Assembly: GCA_010279815.1 (NCBI GenBank)
Contig: QEOQ01000359.1
Span: 934,849-998,848, forward strand
Source of the DNA: Brachionus plicatilis
Lineage: Eukaryota > Rotifera > Eurotatoria > Ploima > Brachionidae
Direction of reading: 5' to 3'
DNA: 64,000 nt
The notes beneath the pieces are model-generated. The model was not told the origin of the DNA. It saw nothing but the letters and a program-made list of their open reading frames with translations, and ran no database searches. A program made the position numbers and the translations under genes. This document shows positions 1 to 11,881 of this stretch, piece by piece (position 1 is the stretch's first letter; every line of letters starts with the position of its first letter).

Positions 1-47
1 ATAAGTGTTTTTTTATTTAATTAAGTGTAAATCTTTATTTTTATGGA

Positions 48-419
48 TTATTTTAAAAATTGTGTACATTTATTAAATAATTGTGGTATCATTTTAAAAA
101 ATTGTGGTATTCTATTAAAAAATTGTGTAACCGATTTTAATGGGCCATCATTACACCATACACCATTCTTCCTTGCATCATGCAACAATTTTCTATAATT
201 ATATACGACACGCAGCAGATCTACCCTTTTCAGCAACTTATTGTAATGACTCAGAAAATTTATATAGTTTCTGAATTTTCGAGTGTCCAAACTAATAAGC
301 TCATCCAACTGTAAATGAAAATAGAGTGTAATAATAAAAAAAAAACATGTAAAAGTGAATACCCTATTATTATTACTATTATTATTATTACTATTATTTG
401 TTTTTTCAGATGTAGCCAT
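48..419 (-). CDS. Possible small unknown protein
   Basis: I do not recognise this protein. The frame is open from the ATG at 419 to a stop at 48. A likely 54-nt GT-AG intron lies at 309-362; its length is a multiple of three, so the frame stays open whether or not it is removed. Removing it gives about 105 residues and deletes a very hydrophobic stretch that looks like translated intron. The N-terminus is an Asn/Ser run encoded by an AAT-type microsatellite, the middle is basic and Leu/Tyr-rich, and the C-terminus has three imperfect repeats built on Gln-Phe-Phe or similar. The intron size matches real genes nearby, which is the main support. It could equally be a chance frame in AT-rich DNA. 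Confidence 0.33.
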   Translation of the reverse strand: MATSEKTNNSNNNNSNNNRVFTFTCFFFIITLYFHLQLDELISLDTRKFRNYINFLSHYNKLLKRVDLLRVVYNYRKLLHDARKNGVWCNDGPLKSVTQFFNRIPQFFKMIPQLFNKCTQFLK

Positions 420-944
420 TTATTTAAATAAAAACAATCATGTCAAAAAAAATGGTGCGCAAATGATCAAATTTATTAGAAAGTAGAAACGTCTTTTTGA
501 ATTGAGCGCATTTTTAAAAAAAAAACACAATGATAAAAAAAAATGTTAATGAAATCTAAACTTCTCGTATACCCATCTTTTAACATTGCCAAAAAATTTT
601 CAATTCAAATTAATAGGAAAACGAAATATTAATTTTATATTGTTGTAGTGAATAATTAAGGATGAAATCATAGAATGTTAAATTTTTCAGAAGAAATAAC
701 AACATAAATAATAATCTTTAAAAGCTAAATGAATGAAGTAAGCGCTAGTTTGATTTTTCTATTCAATTACCATTATCATTTTGATAAAAAAATATTAAAT
801 TGTTTTAATGCAATAAGCCTTTATTTTTAAAATCACGGATAAAAAGATTCAAAAAAGCAAAAAAAATTTTTTGTAAAAATTTTATTTATTTTTTTTATAA
901 AACAAGTTAAATTTTAATTTAAAAAAAAAACTGATTTAAAAGTA
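420..944. other. AT-rich spacer, no gene seen
   Basis: Simple AT-rich sequence with A and T runs between the possible small gene and the 3' end of ROPN1L. I see no coding exon, tRNA or repeat in it. Confidence 0.5.
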
Positions 945-1825
945 TTAAACCATTTGAGAAAGCTTTGGACACTCTGGATGATAGAAATTCCTCGGATGAA
1001 CATAGCCATCTTGACGGTTCCTTTAAAAAATAATTAAAAATACTTTTTTAAAACTGAAAATTTCTTACGCCCATTCGGATTTTAAATAAGCGCAAACTTC
1101 TTCAACATGCTTAGATGAGGTTGATTTTTCAACTTGAAAAGTTAAAAATGAATACAAATCATTGAACACTTCAAATTTTATCCGGCTATTTGCGCCGGGT
1201 GGATCTGCTGTCAACACTTCACAAACTTTTGACATTGTTTCAGTCAAATCCTTAGTTTAAAATAAAATTTATATTTTTTTCTTTATTTTTTTTTACTTAA
1301 TCATTACTTTACTGATAGTTGAACAACTGATCGCAATGAATTTGAGCCATTCAGCTTCTTGTTGAAAGTTTCCCAATTGATTTATTATTTTTAGTTTTTC
1401 AATTGGCAAATTTAATGCTTTCCATTTTTCCTCAATTGATTTCAATGGAACCACGCTTTGTGGACCAAGCTAAAAATGTTTAAAAATAAAAATCATTTAA
1501 AAAAAAACAAATCCAACCTGCTTGTGAAGAACTTTTATCAAGCCAATGGTTAGTCCCGAATCAGTCTTTTGTGTGGCTAATGGTATTTCCAGCCTTTCTT
1601 TAACAGGTGGAATTTGATTGTTGGCCAGACAACGAAAATATCTTTTAAATTTTAACTTAAAAAAAAAACTCAAAAAAATTAATTGTTTTACTTGGCACTC
1701 CAAGTTAACAAGTCTGACGGCTGAGTGCGAATGGCAGCTTTGGTGAAATTTTTTAAAATATCAGGAAGTTCAACTGGAATGGGTATTTGTTCCGAGCAGT
1801 AGTATGGTTCGTCTGGATGCGGCAT
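945..1825 (-). CDS. ROPN1L: Ropporin-1-like protein (ROPN1L / radial spoke RSP11 type)
   Basis: Five exons, 1692-1825, 1518-1641, 1308-1469, 1069-1250 and 945-1020, joined by GT-AG introns of 48-57 nt, give 225 residues with every phase consistent. Ropporin family proteins carry an N-terminal RIIa-like dimerisation/docking domain that binds AKAP-type amphipathic helices, and in radial spokes or the sperm fibrous sheath they anchor signalling to the axoneme. The RIIa region is visible at about residues 10-50 ([15 protein letters not shown], then WSAKYF), followed by PPVKERLE and a C-terminal half matching ropporin ([18 protein letters not shown]). The start follows the pattern of an acidic, Pro-rich N-terminus before the docking domain. 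It is divergent from DNAI4, another axonemal gene, with 209 bp between start codons that hold two X-box-like sites. Identification is firm; ROPN1 and ROPN1L are not separated here. Confidence 0.93.
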
Positions 1826-1898
1826 TGTTGTAAAAAATTTTCAAATAAATTTTTAATTGCTATAAATGCACAACGATTATCAAAAACACCGATTTATG

Positions 1899-1912
1899 GT
1901 TTCTATGACAAC
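1899..1912. promoter_or_regulatory. X-box (RFX site), full consensus match
   Basis: GTTTCTATGACAAC matches the X-box consensus RYYNYYATRRNRAC at all 14 positions. It lies 74 bp from the ROPN1L start codon and 123 bp from the DNAI4 start codon, in the shared divergent promoter. RFX factors binding X-boxes are established regulators of ciliary genes in animals; that this site is used is inference. Confidence 0.7.
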
Positions 1913-1920
1913 ATAATAAT

Positions 1921-1934
1921 TTTTCCATAACAAC
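1921..1934. promoter_or_regulatory. Second X-box-like site, 13/14
   Basis: TTTTCCATAACAAC matches the X-box consensus except for the first base. It sits 8 bp from the preceding perfect site, in the same orientation of the consensus, between ROPN1L and DNAI4. Tandem placement in a bidirectional ciliary promoter supports function. Confidence 0.55.
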
Positions 1935-2034
1935 GTGTTTTAAATTAAAAGTTATTTTTTTCAAATTTTAATAATTATATTCAAATTTACAATTGATTTG
2001 TTTTGATCGGAAAATTTGGAAATAAGATTCCGTG

Positions 2035-5000
2035 ATGCAAAAAAGTACGAATACCGTTCGATCTCAGAATGGTCTAATGACGACCAATACCAGAACCATG
2101 CGCAACCACAGAACAGCTACAAGTAATCGCACAGCCGGGTTTTCGTCCTCAGGTCAAACTTCAAGTGCTCAAAAAGCTTTGGACAGGCATCGACCAAGAG
2201 TAATAAATAAATTCTTTCTTGTTTAATTATTTGGCAATTTTTTTTCAGATATATGATGATGACAATGTGGACGTGACCCCTAAGCCTTTACATGAGCAAG
2301 ACGCTGGCTCAAAAATCAGACATGGTAGTGCTCTATTCCACAGCATTGAGGGAACTTCAACAGTAAAAAATATTTTAATAAAAAAAATTTTATTTTTAAA
2401 ATTCATTTAATTAATAAAAAAGCCAACTGATGTTTTGTCTAATGGATCAGTTTTAAACAATACCAATGCAATTTTGACAACAGCTCAATCTTTTGGTGCT
2501 TTTCCTGAAAATTCGACTCAGGTCTCCAGTGAATCGAATCAAATTCAGGCTAATGATTCAGAGCATGATGGATCTTCACATGAAAAGGAATTATCTGCTT
2601 TGTTTTATGTTTCGACCGAGCCAAAAAAGAAGACAGATCATCACACTGAAATAATATCGCTAAGCGAGACTCAGACCTTTACTCTAATCGACGTGAAGGC
2701 AGTTTGTGTGTCAAATGAAGACCAGGAAGTTGAATTGATTAAGCAAAAAAATCAGCTCTATAATGAAGCAAGTCTTTTTAAATTTTGAAATTTTCTTCAT
2801 TTTAATGTGGTTTTTTTTAGTTGTGCAAAAATAAAATAGGAAATGATTCTTATGCGGACAGAGGTATTAATACGTTCAATGATTTACCTAAAACAAAATG
2901 TACTCAAACTGACAAACTTATCATCAACGTAGATATTTTAAAAATTTATTTTTTAAAATTTGAATTTTATTTATTGTTTTAATATAGGAAAAAGGAGTTT
3001 CATGCAGTACCTGGGATATGTATGATTCATTTAATCTAGAAGACAGTAAAACAAAAAATAACCAAAATGTAGCGTCAACAAGTGACACGCGTAGTGTTTC
3101 ATCAGCTCAAAAAGATAATTCCAATTTCCAAAAAACTGACACTGTTGCAAGTAAGTTAAACATTTATAAACAAGTTTTAATTTTATGACCAAAAATTTTG
3201 ATTTAAATAAGAATAAAAAGTTTTTCCTTCGATCTTTAGCTGCAGTAATATTTAATCATCAAAGAAAACAATTATTGTGATTAAGGCCTTCATATGAAAA
3301 TTGAAAATGAATTTTTTTAGTCTTTTTATATAAATTTAAAAAAAAATGTATCCTTTTAACTATCAATTATCTCTTATATTAAAGAGTCTTAAATCATTAA
3401 TCATATGATTGAATATATTAATTTTCAATGTTTTTGCTATAAAAATCAGTAAGTAAATATTTATTAACAAAGTAAATATTAAAAGAAATTAAAGAAATTA
3501 TCTTAAAGAAATTATAACTTAAAAAAATAATTACGGCTGGTAGAGTCTGATGAAGGTTGTTAGACTCCAAATTACTTTGTTACACTTCTGTCTTCCGGAT
3601 TAGGTGAACTTTTTTAAAATTAGGTAAACTAAGTAGTATTAAAAAGTCGATAAACCAAATCTTCACTTCACGATCTATTTTTTGCATTTGGATTTCTTTT
3701 TTTAAAGGATTAGTTTCATCGACTGGTTTATTTTTTTAAATTTGCTATTAACGCAGTTTTTTGACTGATAAACTAGTTCAAATCTTTTAAATTTGAGGAA
3801 TAACTGGCATTGTGAATTTTGGAACAAAGAACAAGAAACAAAAATTTTAAAATGAAATAAATTTTTTAAAATTAGGTGAACTAACTGTTCACTAAACCCG
3901 AGAACAAGATTTGTTCTCATAATAGGTGAACCACAGTTCACCTAACCGACTAGACCCTAGAATTTAACACCTCAAAATGAACCATAAAATAATCAAATCT
4001 TTAAATTAAAAATTTTTTGTGTAATTTTTATTGTAAGGTTAGAAAAATTAAATTTTGACTTAACTAAAAAAAAAAAACTTGAGTTCAAGTACTGAAAATT
4101 TATTTTATTTATAAAAAGAAATGAAACCCCTTTTTTATTGTTTAAAATCTTTAAAAAATTAGTTTTATTAAAAATTTCTTCTGTTAATTAATTTTTTTGT
4201 ATCTCTAAAAAATATTTCTCTTAAACATTATAAAGTAAATTTGTTTTTACTTTTAAATTTTATTAAAAAACTACCGAATTTTTGACCATTCAAAATTTAG
4301 AATTTCAAAGTCCTTGTATGAAAAATATTCGCTAACTTTTAAATTAAATATTTAAAAAAATTAATTAATCGAAAAAACAATTCAAAATGAAATCATCATA
4401 AATACAAAATTTTCATCTATTCTATTTAGATCCTTTTGATCCTAGATTTGCATATATTTTCTCTCATATTTACTTGAATCTTGGTCATTTTTGTTGCTAT
4501 GTCTTAGACCACTTTCTCACTTGCTACTTAAAATTAAAAAAAACAGCAAGTTATTTGTTTCCAACTTGATTTTTTTATTTTTGCGTACCTTTTTCAAATG
4601 TTTTAGAAATGAAACATGTCATATGGTATAAATTGATTTTATGTATTTATTTATCATAGGATTATTTGATTCATTGAGATTTAAAAGAAGCTGGCACCTT
4701 TTTAAAAAGAGTTAAAAGATATTCATCATTTCATTGAAAAGCTTAAACTTATCATGGCACGGCTGTATAAACTGGTTTATTATAAATTTTGAAAGATGAG
4801 TTTTAGCTAGTTTCTATTTAGCTGAAAGGTTGATTAAATTTTTTTAATAAAGAATTTTTAAAAAGTATTATTTAATATTTTAGAACTAATTTTGTGGTCA
4901 AAAAAATTTGACCGCTTCTATACCATAAAACTAACATTTGAATTCCTTTGTGGTTAGGCTTACTTTTGATTTTTGTCATAAATATTTAAATGATCAACTC

Positions 5001-8000
5001 CAGAAAAGTGTTTAAAACTTTTATCTTTAAGCAAATGTATCTATTGTTAGTTCGGATACAAACGCTAGGAGCACTGCATCTTTAACTGACGTTTCTCTGA
5101 TAGAAAAAAAGAAATCAGAATACCAAGAAGTAATTTAATAACAAAATAAAATTGATAATAAAAAATTAATTATCTAAAAGGACAGTGATTTTAAATACAA
5201 TTTATTTTTTATGGAACGCTTGATAAACTTGAATACGTATCAGAACAAGCAAGCGCGATATAGAATGATTAAACCAGCTAAATTATCAGGTCTTCCGAGC
5301 AAAGAAGACAACAAGATTCAGTTGTATGATGGTATTGCTTTGGAAAAACTTTGGACCTATACATGTTCGCTGACAAGAGACAGAAATATAAGCTGTATGG
5401 TCTGGAATAAAAAGAATAAAGACATTTTAGCTGCAGGCTATGGAAAATTTGAGTTTAATGACGATGTCTCAGGTCTGGTTTGCTGTTGGTCTTTGAAAAA
5501 TCCAGAATTTCCTGAGCGCTTCTTTAAAACTGAAGCTGGTGTTACTTCTCTGGCTTTTTCGACTAAAAATTCAAATCTTTTGGCAGCTGGTTTATTTAAT
5601 GGAAATATTCTTGTCTTCGATGTGAGGAATAATAATACAATTCCCCTAATTTCTACCAAGTAAGCTTCAAAAAATAATTAACTTATTTCTCAGTGTTAAT
5701 TCAATAATTGTTTAGTGATAGCGAAAACAAACATTTGAGTCCAGTATGGAATTTAACATGGACTGATAAGGACCGAGGCAGCTCTAATGGAGATCCATAT
5801 GAAATGGAAGTTTTGATGTCAATTTCGTCTGATGGCAGAGTAACACAATGGATGATTAGAAAAGGATTTGAATCATCGGGTACTTTAATTAAAACTAGTT
5901 AATTAAAATTTTTTAATATTTTATTTTTAAGATTATTTAAAACTAAAACGAGTGCTCAATAAAGGTAATGGCTCCAAAAAAGATAAAGAAAAATCAGAGG
6001 GTCTCATTTCTCGTAATTCGGGTGGCCTTTGTTTTGATATCTGGGAAAATGACAAAGCAATGTAATTCAAAAAATTTTTGTAAAATAAAAATTTAAAATT
6101 TTAAAAAGATATCTATGTGGAACTGAAGAAGGACATATTCACCGATGCTCTACTTCATACAACGAACAATATCTTGATACATATGTTGGCCACACGGGTC
6201 CTGTTTATAAATTAGCTTGGTCACCTTTCTCTAAATCTACTTTCTTGTCTTGTTCTGCTGACTGGACCGTTCGACTATGGAAAACTAATCGTCTTTCGCC
6301 TTGTCTAGCTTTTAATTCATCTACCGTAAGATTTTTTTCGTAATTTTCTGTGAAAAATAAAAATTTTTTTTTCAACTAAAGAAATCGGTATTTGATCTTT
6401 GTTGGTCAACAAAAAGTGCTACCTTGTTTTGTTGTGTCACTGAGAACTCAATTGAAATTTGGGATCTGAGCAAAAGCACGTAAGAAGAAAATAAATTTTT
6501 TTTTTATTACTTCAAAATTTATCCATTTAATTTCATAGCAAAAAAATTTATTTGTAAAAAATCCGAAAGAAAAAAAAATTAATTTTATTTTAAGAATTGG
6601 GGTCTTTATATGAAAAAAAAAATCGTCATATTTTTCTTGGTATATTAAAACTATTTATTTTATTTATTTATTCAAATGTACCGAGCTAAGATTAAAAATA
6701 AAAAATAAAAAAAAATTTAAACTAAATATTCAGGTATTCGATATGCCTTGATTCGAAACCTTCTTTATATTCTTACACCAGTTCTACAATCAATGAAACA
6801 GAATGACTCTGTACTGCTTTAAAATATCTCTCATTCAGCACAAAAAGTTAATTACAGATTTTTGGAGTTTGGAGTTAAAGGGTTTCGTGATGCATGATGT
6901 CAGAAAGAGAACCATGTTTTTGTTTGTAGAATTCATGTTAAAATCTACCTCTTTTTTAAAAATGAAAATGCCCTTTTTCATATTTAGACGAGGCGTTAAA
7001 TTCAAAACCTGCATTAAAAAGTGAAAATTAATTTAGACTATTAACTAAATTAGAGGCGAAAATTCGAGTTTTTGAGTTAAAATATGTGGTTAAAAATTAA
7101 GAAAAAAAAACTAAAAAACTAAATTAAAAATCACCTCAATTTTTTATTTTAATTTTTAACCGCACACAAAAAATTAAATCTATAAACTTTTTAAACTGAA
7201 GGAAGTTTGGAACAAATCCTAAATAGAATAATAAAAAATTAAATTAAATTTGACTTTAAAGTATTTTTTATCCTTTATTTTAGAATATTTTTATGAATTT
7301 TTAGTTGGATCTACTTGACTTTTTTTTTATCTTTCTTGGCTCCTTTTCTGAAACTAATATTAAAAGAATATAGTTAATTCAAAATTTTGATTTAATCAAA
7401 CTTTATAAAATTAAATAATGAATTTGATGTTAAAAAAAGAATCGACCACAAAATAATGTTTAAAAACAAAACAAAATTAGTGTATGAAGATATAAGTTTG
7501 TTTTTAATTGAATGTATTTTTTTTTTGTATTGTATTTTTACTAAAATTTGTGTTAATCGATCTAAATTTCTTGAAATTTTTTTCATTCTTTTAAAAAATA
7601 AGCATCTTTTAGAACAGAAGTGCGAAAAAGTGTGATTTAGATTTTTTAATTTAAATAGTTTCATCTTCAGGAGGCATTGAATTTAATTTTAAAAAATGAG
7701 TAAAAATGAAAAAGTTATAAAATTGGTTCTATTTGTCAGATTTACAAAACAATTTTTATATAAATATTTTTTTTAATTGTTTTTAATTTTCATAATGATT
7801 TAAAATAATAATGATTTTTTGAAAAAAATTGACTTAAATAAAATTCCTTATAATTAAAAAATCTATGTCAATGCGATCATAAATTTAGTTCATTATTGAT
7901 ATTTATTTAATTTTTTAGACTGGATCCAGTATTCTCGACTAACCCTGTCGGTTCTGCGAAGCTTACTGCAATTAGCTATTCACCAAATTCTGATGTAAGT

Positions 8001-8416
8001 TTCAATTCTATTTAAATATTAAAATTATTTAATTTTTTATCTAGTGTTTGGTAATTGGCACAAGTGATGGTAGTTTATTTATTTACGCAATTAAAAATTT
8101 GCCTCAACAGACCGACGAGAAGGATTTGGATGAAATAATCAAGCAGTCTTTGATAAGTCAGTTAGAAAATGTGAAAGACGATGAGGACAATTCGCAAGAA
8201 CTAATGGAAAAACATCAGCTGGAATTAATGGAAAAAGACAAAAAAGATAAAGACGATTTTGACGAAGATGATCAAAAATTTAAAATGGACGCTTTTGAAG
8301 CAAAATTAGACAAAATTAAGACCGATAATGAAGCTTTTCTGCGTGGAAAAAAAAACAAAACAAAAACATCAGACAAAGATAAACAATCAGACGACTCAAG
8401 CGAGGGAGAAAAATAA
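2035..8416 (+). CDS. DNAI4: Axonemal dynein intermediate chain DNAI4 (WDR78)
   Basis: Thirteen exons (2035-2199, 2249-2362, 2423-2767, 2821-2928, 2988-3150, 5032-5129, 5181-5659, 5716-5879, 5932-6061, 6109-6325, 6382-6479, 7919-7994, 8045-8416) join in frame to 842 residues, close to the ~850 of vertebrate WDR78. The product is an intermediate chain of the inner-arm dynein I1/f, related to Chlamydomonas IC138, acting in ciliary beating. Visible features: a disordered Ser/Asn-rich N-terminus containing DVTPKPL as in WDR78, then WD repeats with LEKLWTYTC, CSLTRDRNIS, GLVCCWSLKNP, SPVWNLTW, CGTEEGHIHRCS, YLDTYVGHTGPVYKLAWSPF and SCSADWTVRLW, and a highly charged Lys/Asp/Glu C-terminal tail. Intron 3 starts with GC instead of GT (GCAAGT). 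Introns 5 (1,881 nt) and 11 (1,439 nt) are much longer than the rest, and intron 5 carries a dispersed repeat. It is divergent from ROPN1L and is followed 179 bp later by FUZ on the same strand. Confidence 0.95.
3590..3960. repeat. Dispersed repeat with GGTGAAC hairpins in DNAI4 intron 5
   Basis: This stretch repeats TAGGTGAAC-type words and contains short palindromes, for example TAGGTGAAC-CACA-GTTCACCTA near 3925-3946 and GAGAACAA-gat-TTGTTCTC near 3900-3918. A related stretch, approximately in reverse complement, occurs at 35960-36100 just left of the mariner element. The family looks like a decayed foldback or MITE; no coding capacity is seen. Confidence 0.45.
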
Positions 8417-8530
8417 ATTTGTCTTTTTTATTTTTTAAATAAATTATTTTACTTATTTTTTTAAATAAAAATTAATTTAACTCGATCAGACATTATAGAA
8501 ATCTTTTTTAAAATGGCCTTGGCTAATGTA

Positions 8531-8544
8531 GTTGTCATGACAAC
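8531..8544. promoter_or_regulatory. Perfect palindromic X-box upstream of FUZ
   Basis: GTTGTCATGACAAC matches RYYNYYATRRNRAC at every position and is a perfect inverted repeat. It lies 51 bp before the FUZ start codon. A symmetric X-box is the preferred dimeric RFX target; use in vivo is inferred. Confidence 0.75.
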
Positions 8545-8595
8545 AAATATTTTGCTTATTTTTATTCTAGTCAAAATTTTTAAATTATTTTAAGA

Positions 8596-11500
8596 ATGAC
8601 CAAAATAGTCGACACAATTATGCCTATTGGAAACTTAATTTGCTTAAAATCAACTGATGGCGTGCCTTTGTTCACCCGGAACTTTAATAATTCCCAAGAA
8701 GTATTTTTTTGACAAAAATTTTAATATTTAAAAATTTGATTTTATCCTTTTAAGCTACCATTTCAAATTATCGGCACTTTAAACTCCATATTCACTATTG
8801 GCGACAAATATGGCATTCGCATAGATAGTTTAGATTCTACCAAGTTTAAAATAATATGGAAAATGTATCACTCTAATTTGACCTTAATATTAATCGAACC
8901 AATTGAACCTTTCGATGAGGGGTTATATCTGAGAAAACTGGACATGCTTTTTGAAGCAATGGTTATGATGTATGGCCTAGAAGATCTAAAAAATATTGAA
9001 AACATAGAAAAATTTAAAAAAGAAATCAAAATTGTGTTCCCTGTTATTGATTTGATATTGAATAGCTGTTCGAATAATGATCTGTTTGGAGGCTATTTGA
9101 CCAATTCAATTGAGCTTGTTCTCGATTTTTATGAGTCCCAGGATATCACAGAATACCAAGTAAAAAAATTTTGATATAGTAACATGGAATAAAGCTTAAA
9201 TGTGTCAAAATCGGTGACAAATTTTTGAGAATTTGGATTTTTACTGATTTTAATCATCAAGGTCCAGAAACTATTAAAAATTCTGGTATTTTAATACCCA
9301 GGATTTCATATCAGAAATTATTTTCAATAAAAATTCAATCTAGAGCATTAAATTTAAGCTAAAAAAATTAATTTTGGCTAAAGAAATGAAATTCGACTAA
9401 ATAGACTTAGCTTTTTTGTGCTTTGAATATCAGAGAAATAATAAAAAATAAGCTAAAGAATAAATTAAAAAAAAAATTTCAAGGTATTTTTTCTTAATCT
9501 ACCATCTAAACGGGTTTTTCTAAGGGATAAGAAGGGTTTAAGCCTATTTTTAAAAAGACTCACCCCTTTTACCCCTTAACCTCTTTGAAAAAACCCATTA
9601 GATTACTCAACTAAGAAACATTATTATTTAATAATATTTTTAGATAAAATTTATTTCGTTTTTTATCTAAAGGGCAAAAACGGCTGGTTGATTGTATAAA
9701 ACTTGAGTCTTTTTTATTTAAATGGTCACCCTAAATGTTTCTATACAATAAAGTTTTACCCAATTTAAAAAAAAAATTGTTTCAAATTTTACTCGAAAAT
9801 AAAATTAAATCAAATTTCTCGGCACAAATTTTTAAATAACATAAAATCCAGGGTAAAGGGGCGAAAGTTGGGGTAACCGGGATAATTTTGAATTAAAGCC
9901 TTTTAATTTATTTAGTCTTCATTCGTTTAAAAAAGGGGGATGAAACCTTTAGGGTAAAAGGGGTGATTAAAATTAGAGTTTTAAAACCAAATTTAAAATA
10001 TCACAAAAATAAGTCGCCTGGTTTTACCATCTTCCAATTAATAAAATTTTTGCACAATTTATTAAATTTTTTTAGACAACCTTGGAAAAATCTTGCGAAA
10101 AAATGGAAACAGCTTATGCCTGTGTTTTTATTAATGGTAGAATAGTTGCTGCTTCTTCTTTTTGGTGGGAGCTTACACCAGTCGAATCAACTTTAATTAG
10201 TCTTTTATGTATGACTTTTAACAATACTACTTGTTCTGATACTCCCGTTAATTTAACCTCAAAGAACCCAACTGTAAATATATTAATTATTAAATTAATT
10301 ACTAAATTAATAATTATTTTTTTTATTTTCAGGAACCTTTGAGATTGCTTAGTTTTAATTTAATTTCAAATGTTATTTTATGTTTTATATTTTCTGAAAA
10401 ACCACATGTTCATAAAGCGAAGGAGATTGTAAAAATTTTTTAAAAATTATAAAAATTAAATGAACTTATATTTGAAATATTAGGTTGAAAGCTTATGGCA
10501 TCCGATGTTTCCATCACTGGTCAATTTAAAATTATCACTTCCCAGAAATCTTGGAAAAAATACCTCAGTTGATCAAAACATGATTGCGTAAGTTTTTTAC
10601 TGGATTCATTGTAATCTAATTTTAACTTTTTTTAATAGATTTTTATTAATTAATAAAAAAACCGGTATTTGTGCCAGTTCTTTGTGTCCAAATGAAAAGA
10701 CAATCAGTGAGATACCTTTAGGTAAATTAATTTTTTATTTCAAATTGTTGATATAACGCATTTTAAGCTCAACATGTTTCTAAAAATGTTCCTAAATTAA
10801 AAATAATTGTTTTTTAAAAATGTTTCTCTTTAAAAAATTTTTTAAAAAACGCTTTTTATAAAACAAAATAATTAAAGGTTCTATTTGAAAGACCTTTGTC
10901 ACGACATGTAATAGCAAGTATTATAAGTAATTATATTTTGTAGCAGAAGAAGGAATTTTTGTATCATCATAAAATATAAGCCACAATAAATTATTTCAAT
11001 TTTGAATAATATTTTTGCAAATAATTTTGCTCTCAATCTGACAAAAATTTTAATAACATTTAAAAAAAATTTAGAAAGATGGTTTTTATTTTAAAATAAT
11101 TGAAAAAAATACAAAGTAACCAGATAATCTAGGATAAGTTTTTTTAAACCATGATATCACCATTTAGAATTTCCTATAAAGCTTTTATTACTATATTGAA
11201 AAATATTAATAAATTATCTATATAGATGATTTTTCATCAAAATAAGGAATGATCAATCAACTCAAATTTTTTCTTTAGCAAGAAAATTATTGTAAAATGT
11301 TTTTTGAATAAAATTGAATCATGTTTGTATCAAAATTGTTTGATTTTTGTCATTTTATCAATTTTAACAACAGAAAATATTAAATTTTTTCGATCTTTTT
11401 GAATATTTTCTTTATTGTTTTATTGAAGTTTAAAAAAAAACTAATTAATTTATATTTTCTAGATTTAAAACAAAATAGATACAAATTGTTGAAATATTGC

Positions 11501-11835
11501 TATCTTAATTTATCAACGATGTTTTTTCGAGGTAAATTTAATTTTAACAAAAAAATTATAATTTGTTTACAAAATATTTTGTATTAGAAAAAGGTGATTC
11601 TAGTTGCAAATTTTCAGAGGCTTATAGCTTAATTTTGGATCACAAATGCTATGCTTTTAATGATCTTTACTTTCAATTTTACGCATTGTATAACAAAAGC
11701 ATTCCAACTTATGCTTTAAGGTAAATTTTTTAAAAAATAAACCTACTCTGAGACATATTTAAAAGTTTATTTATTTTTTCGAATAGAGGTGTAACAAAAA
11801 AATGTTTTTTAATTTTAACTCAAAATATCATTTGA
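8596..11835 (+). CDS. FUZ: Planar cell polarity effector Fuzzy
   Basis: Eight exons (8596-8700, 8755-9159, 10076-10273, 10333-10428, 10484-10587, 10639-10721, 11588-11720, 11787-11835) join in frame to 390 residues; vertebrate FUZ is about 418. FUZ, with INTU and WDPCP, forms the CPLANE complex that recruits intraflagellar transport to basal bodies and supports ciliogenesis. Diagnostic stretches are SGVPLF-like TDGVPLFTRN at the N-terminus, LPFQIIGTLNSIF, the longin-domain segment LFEAMVMMYGLEDL with NIENIEKFKKE, and later FINGRIVAASSFWWEL and a C-terminal GVTKKCFLILTQ. The start gives the family's short lead into the first longin strand. Introns 2 and 6 are long (916 and 866 nt); intron 2 contains a pair of inverted CACCCCTTTTACCC words (9561-9574, 9952-9965). 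It converges on SAMM50 with only 46 bp between stop codons. Confidence 0.93.
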
Positions 11836-11881
11836 TTTTTGGTTTATTTTATACTTTAAAATAAAATAAAATAAAATTGTC

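Noticed and set aside
9963..10145. 60-codon frame before FUZ exon 3
   Set aside because: It reads intron sequence and then the FUZ exon in the wrong frame; the FUZ frame starting at 10076 matches the family.
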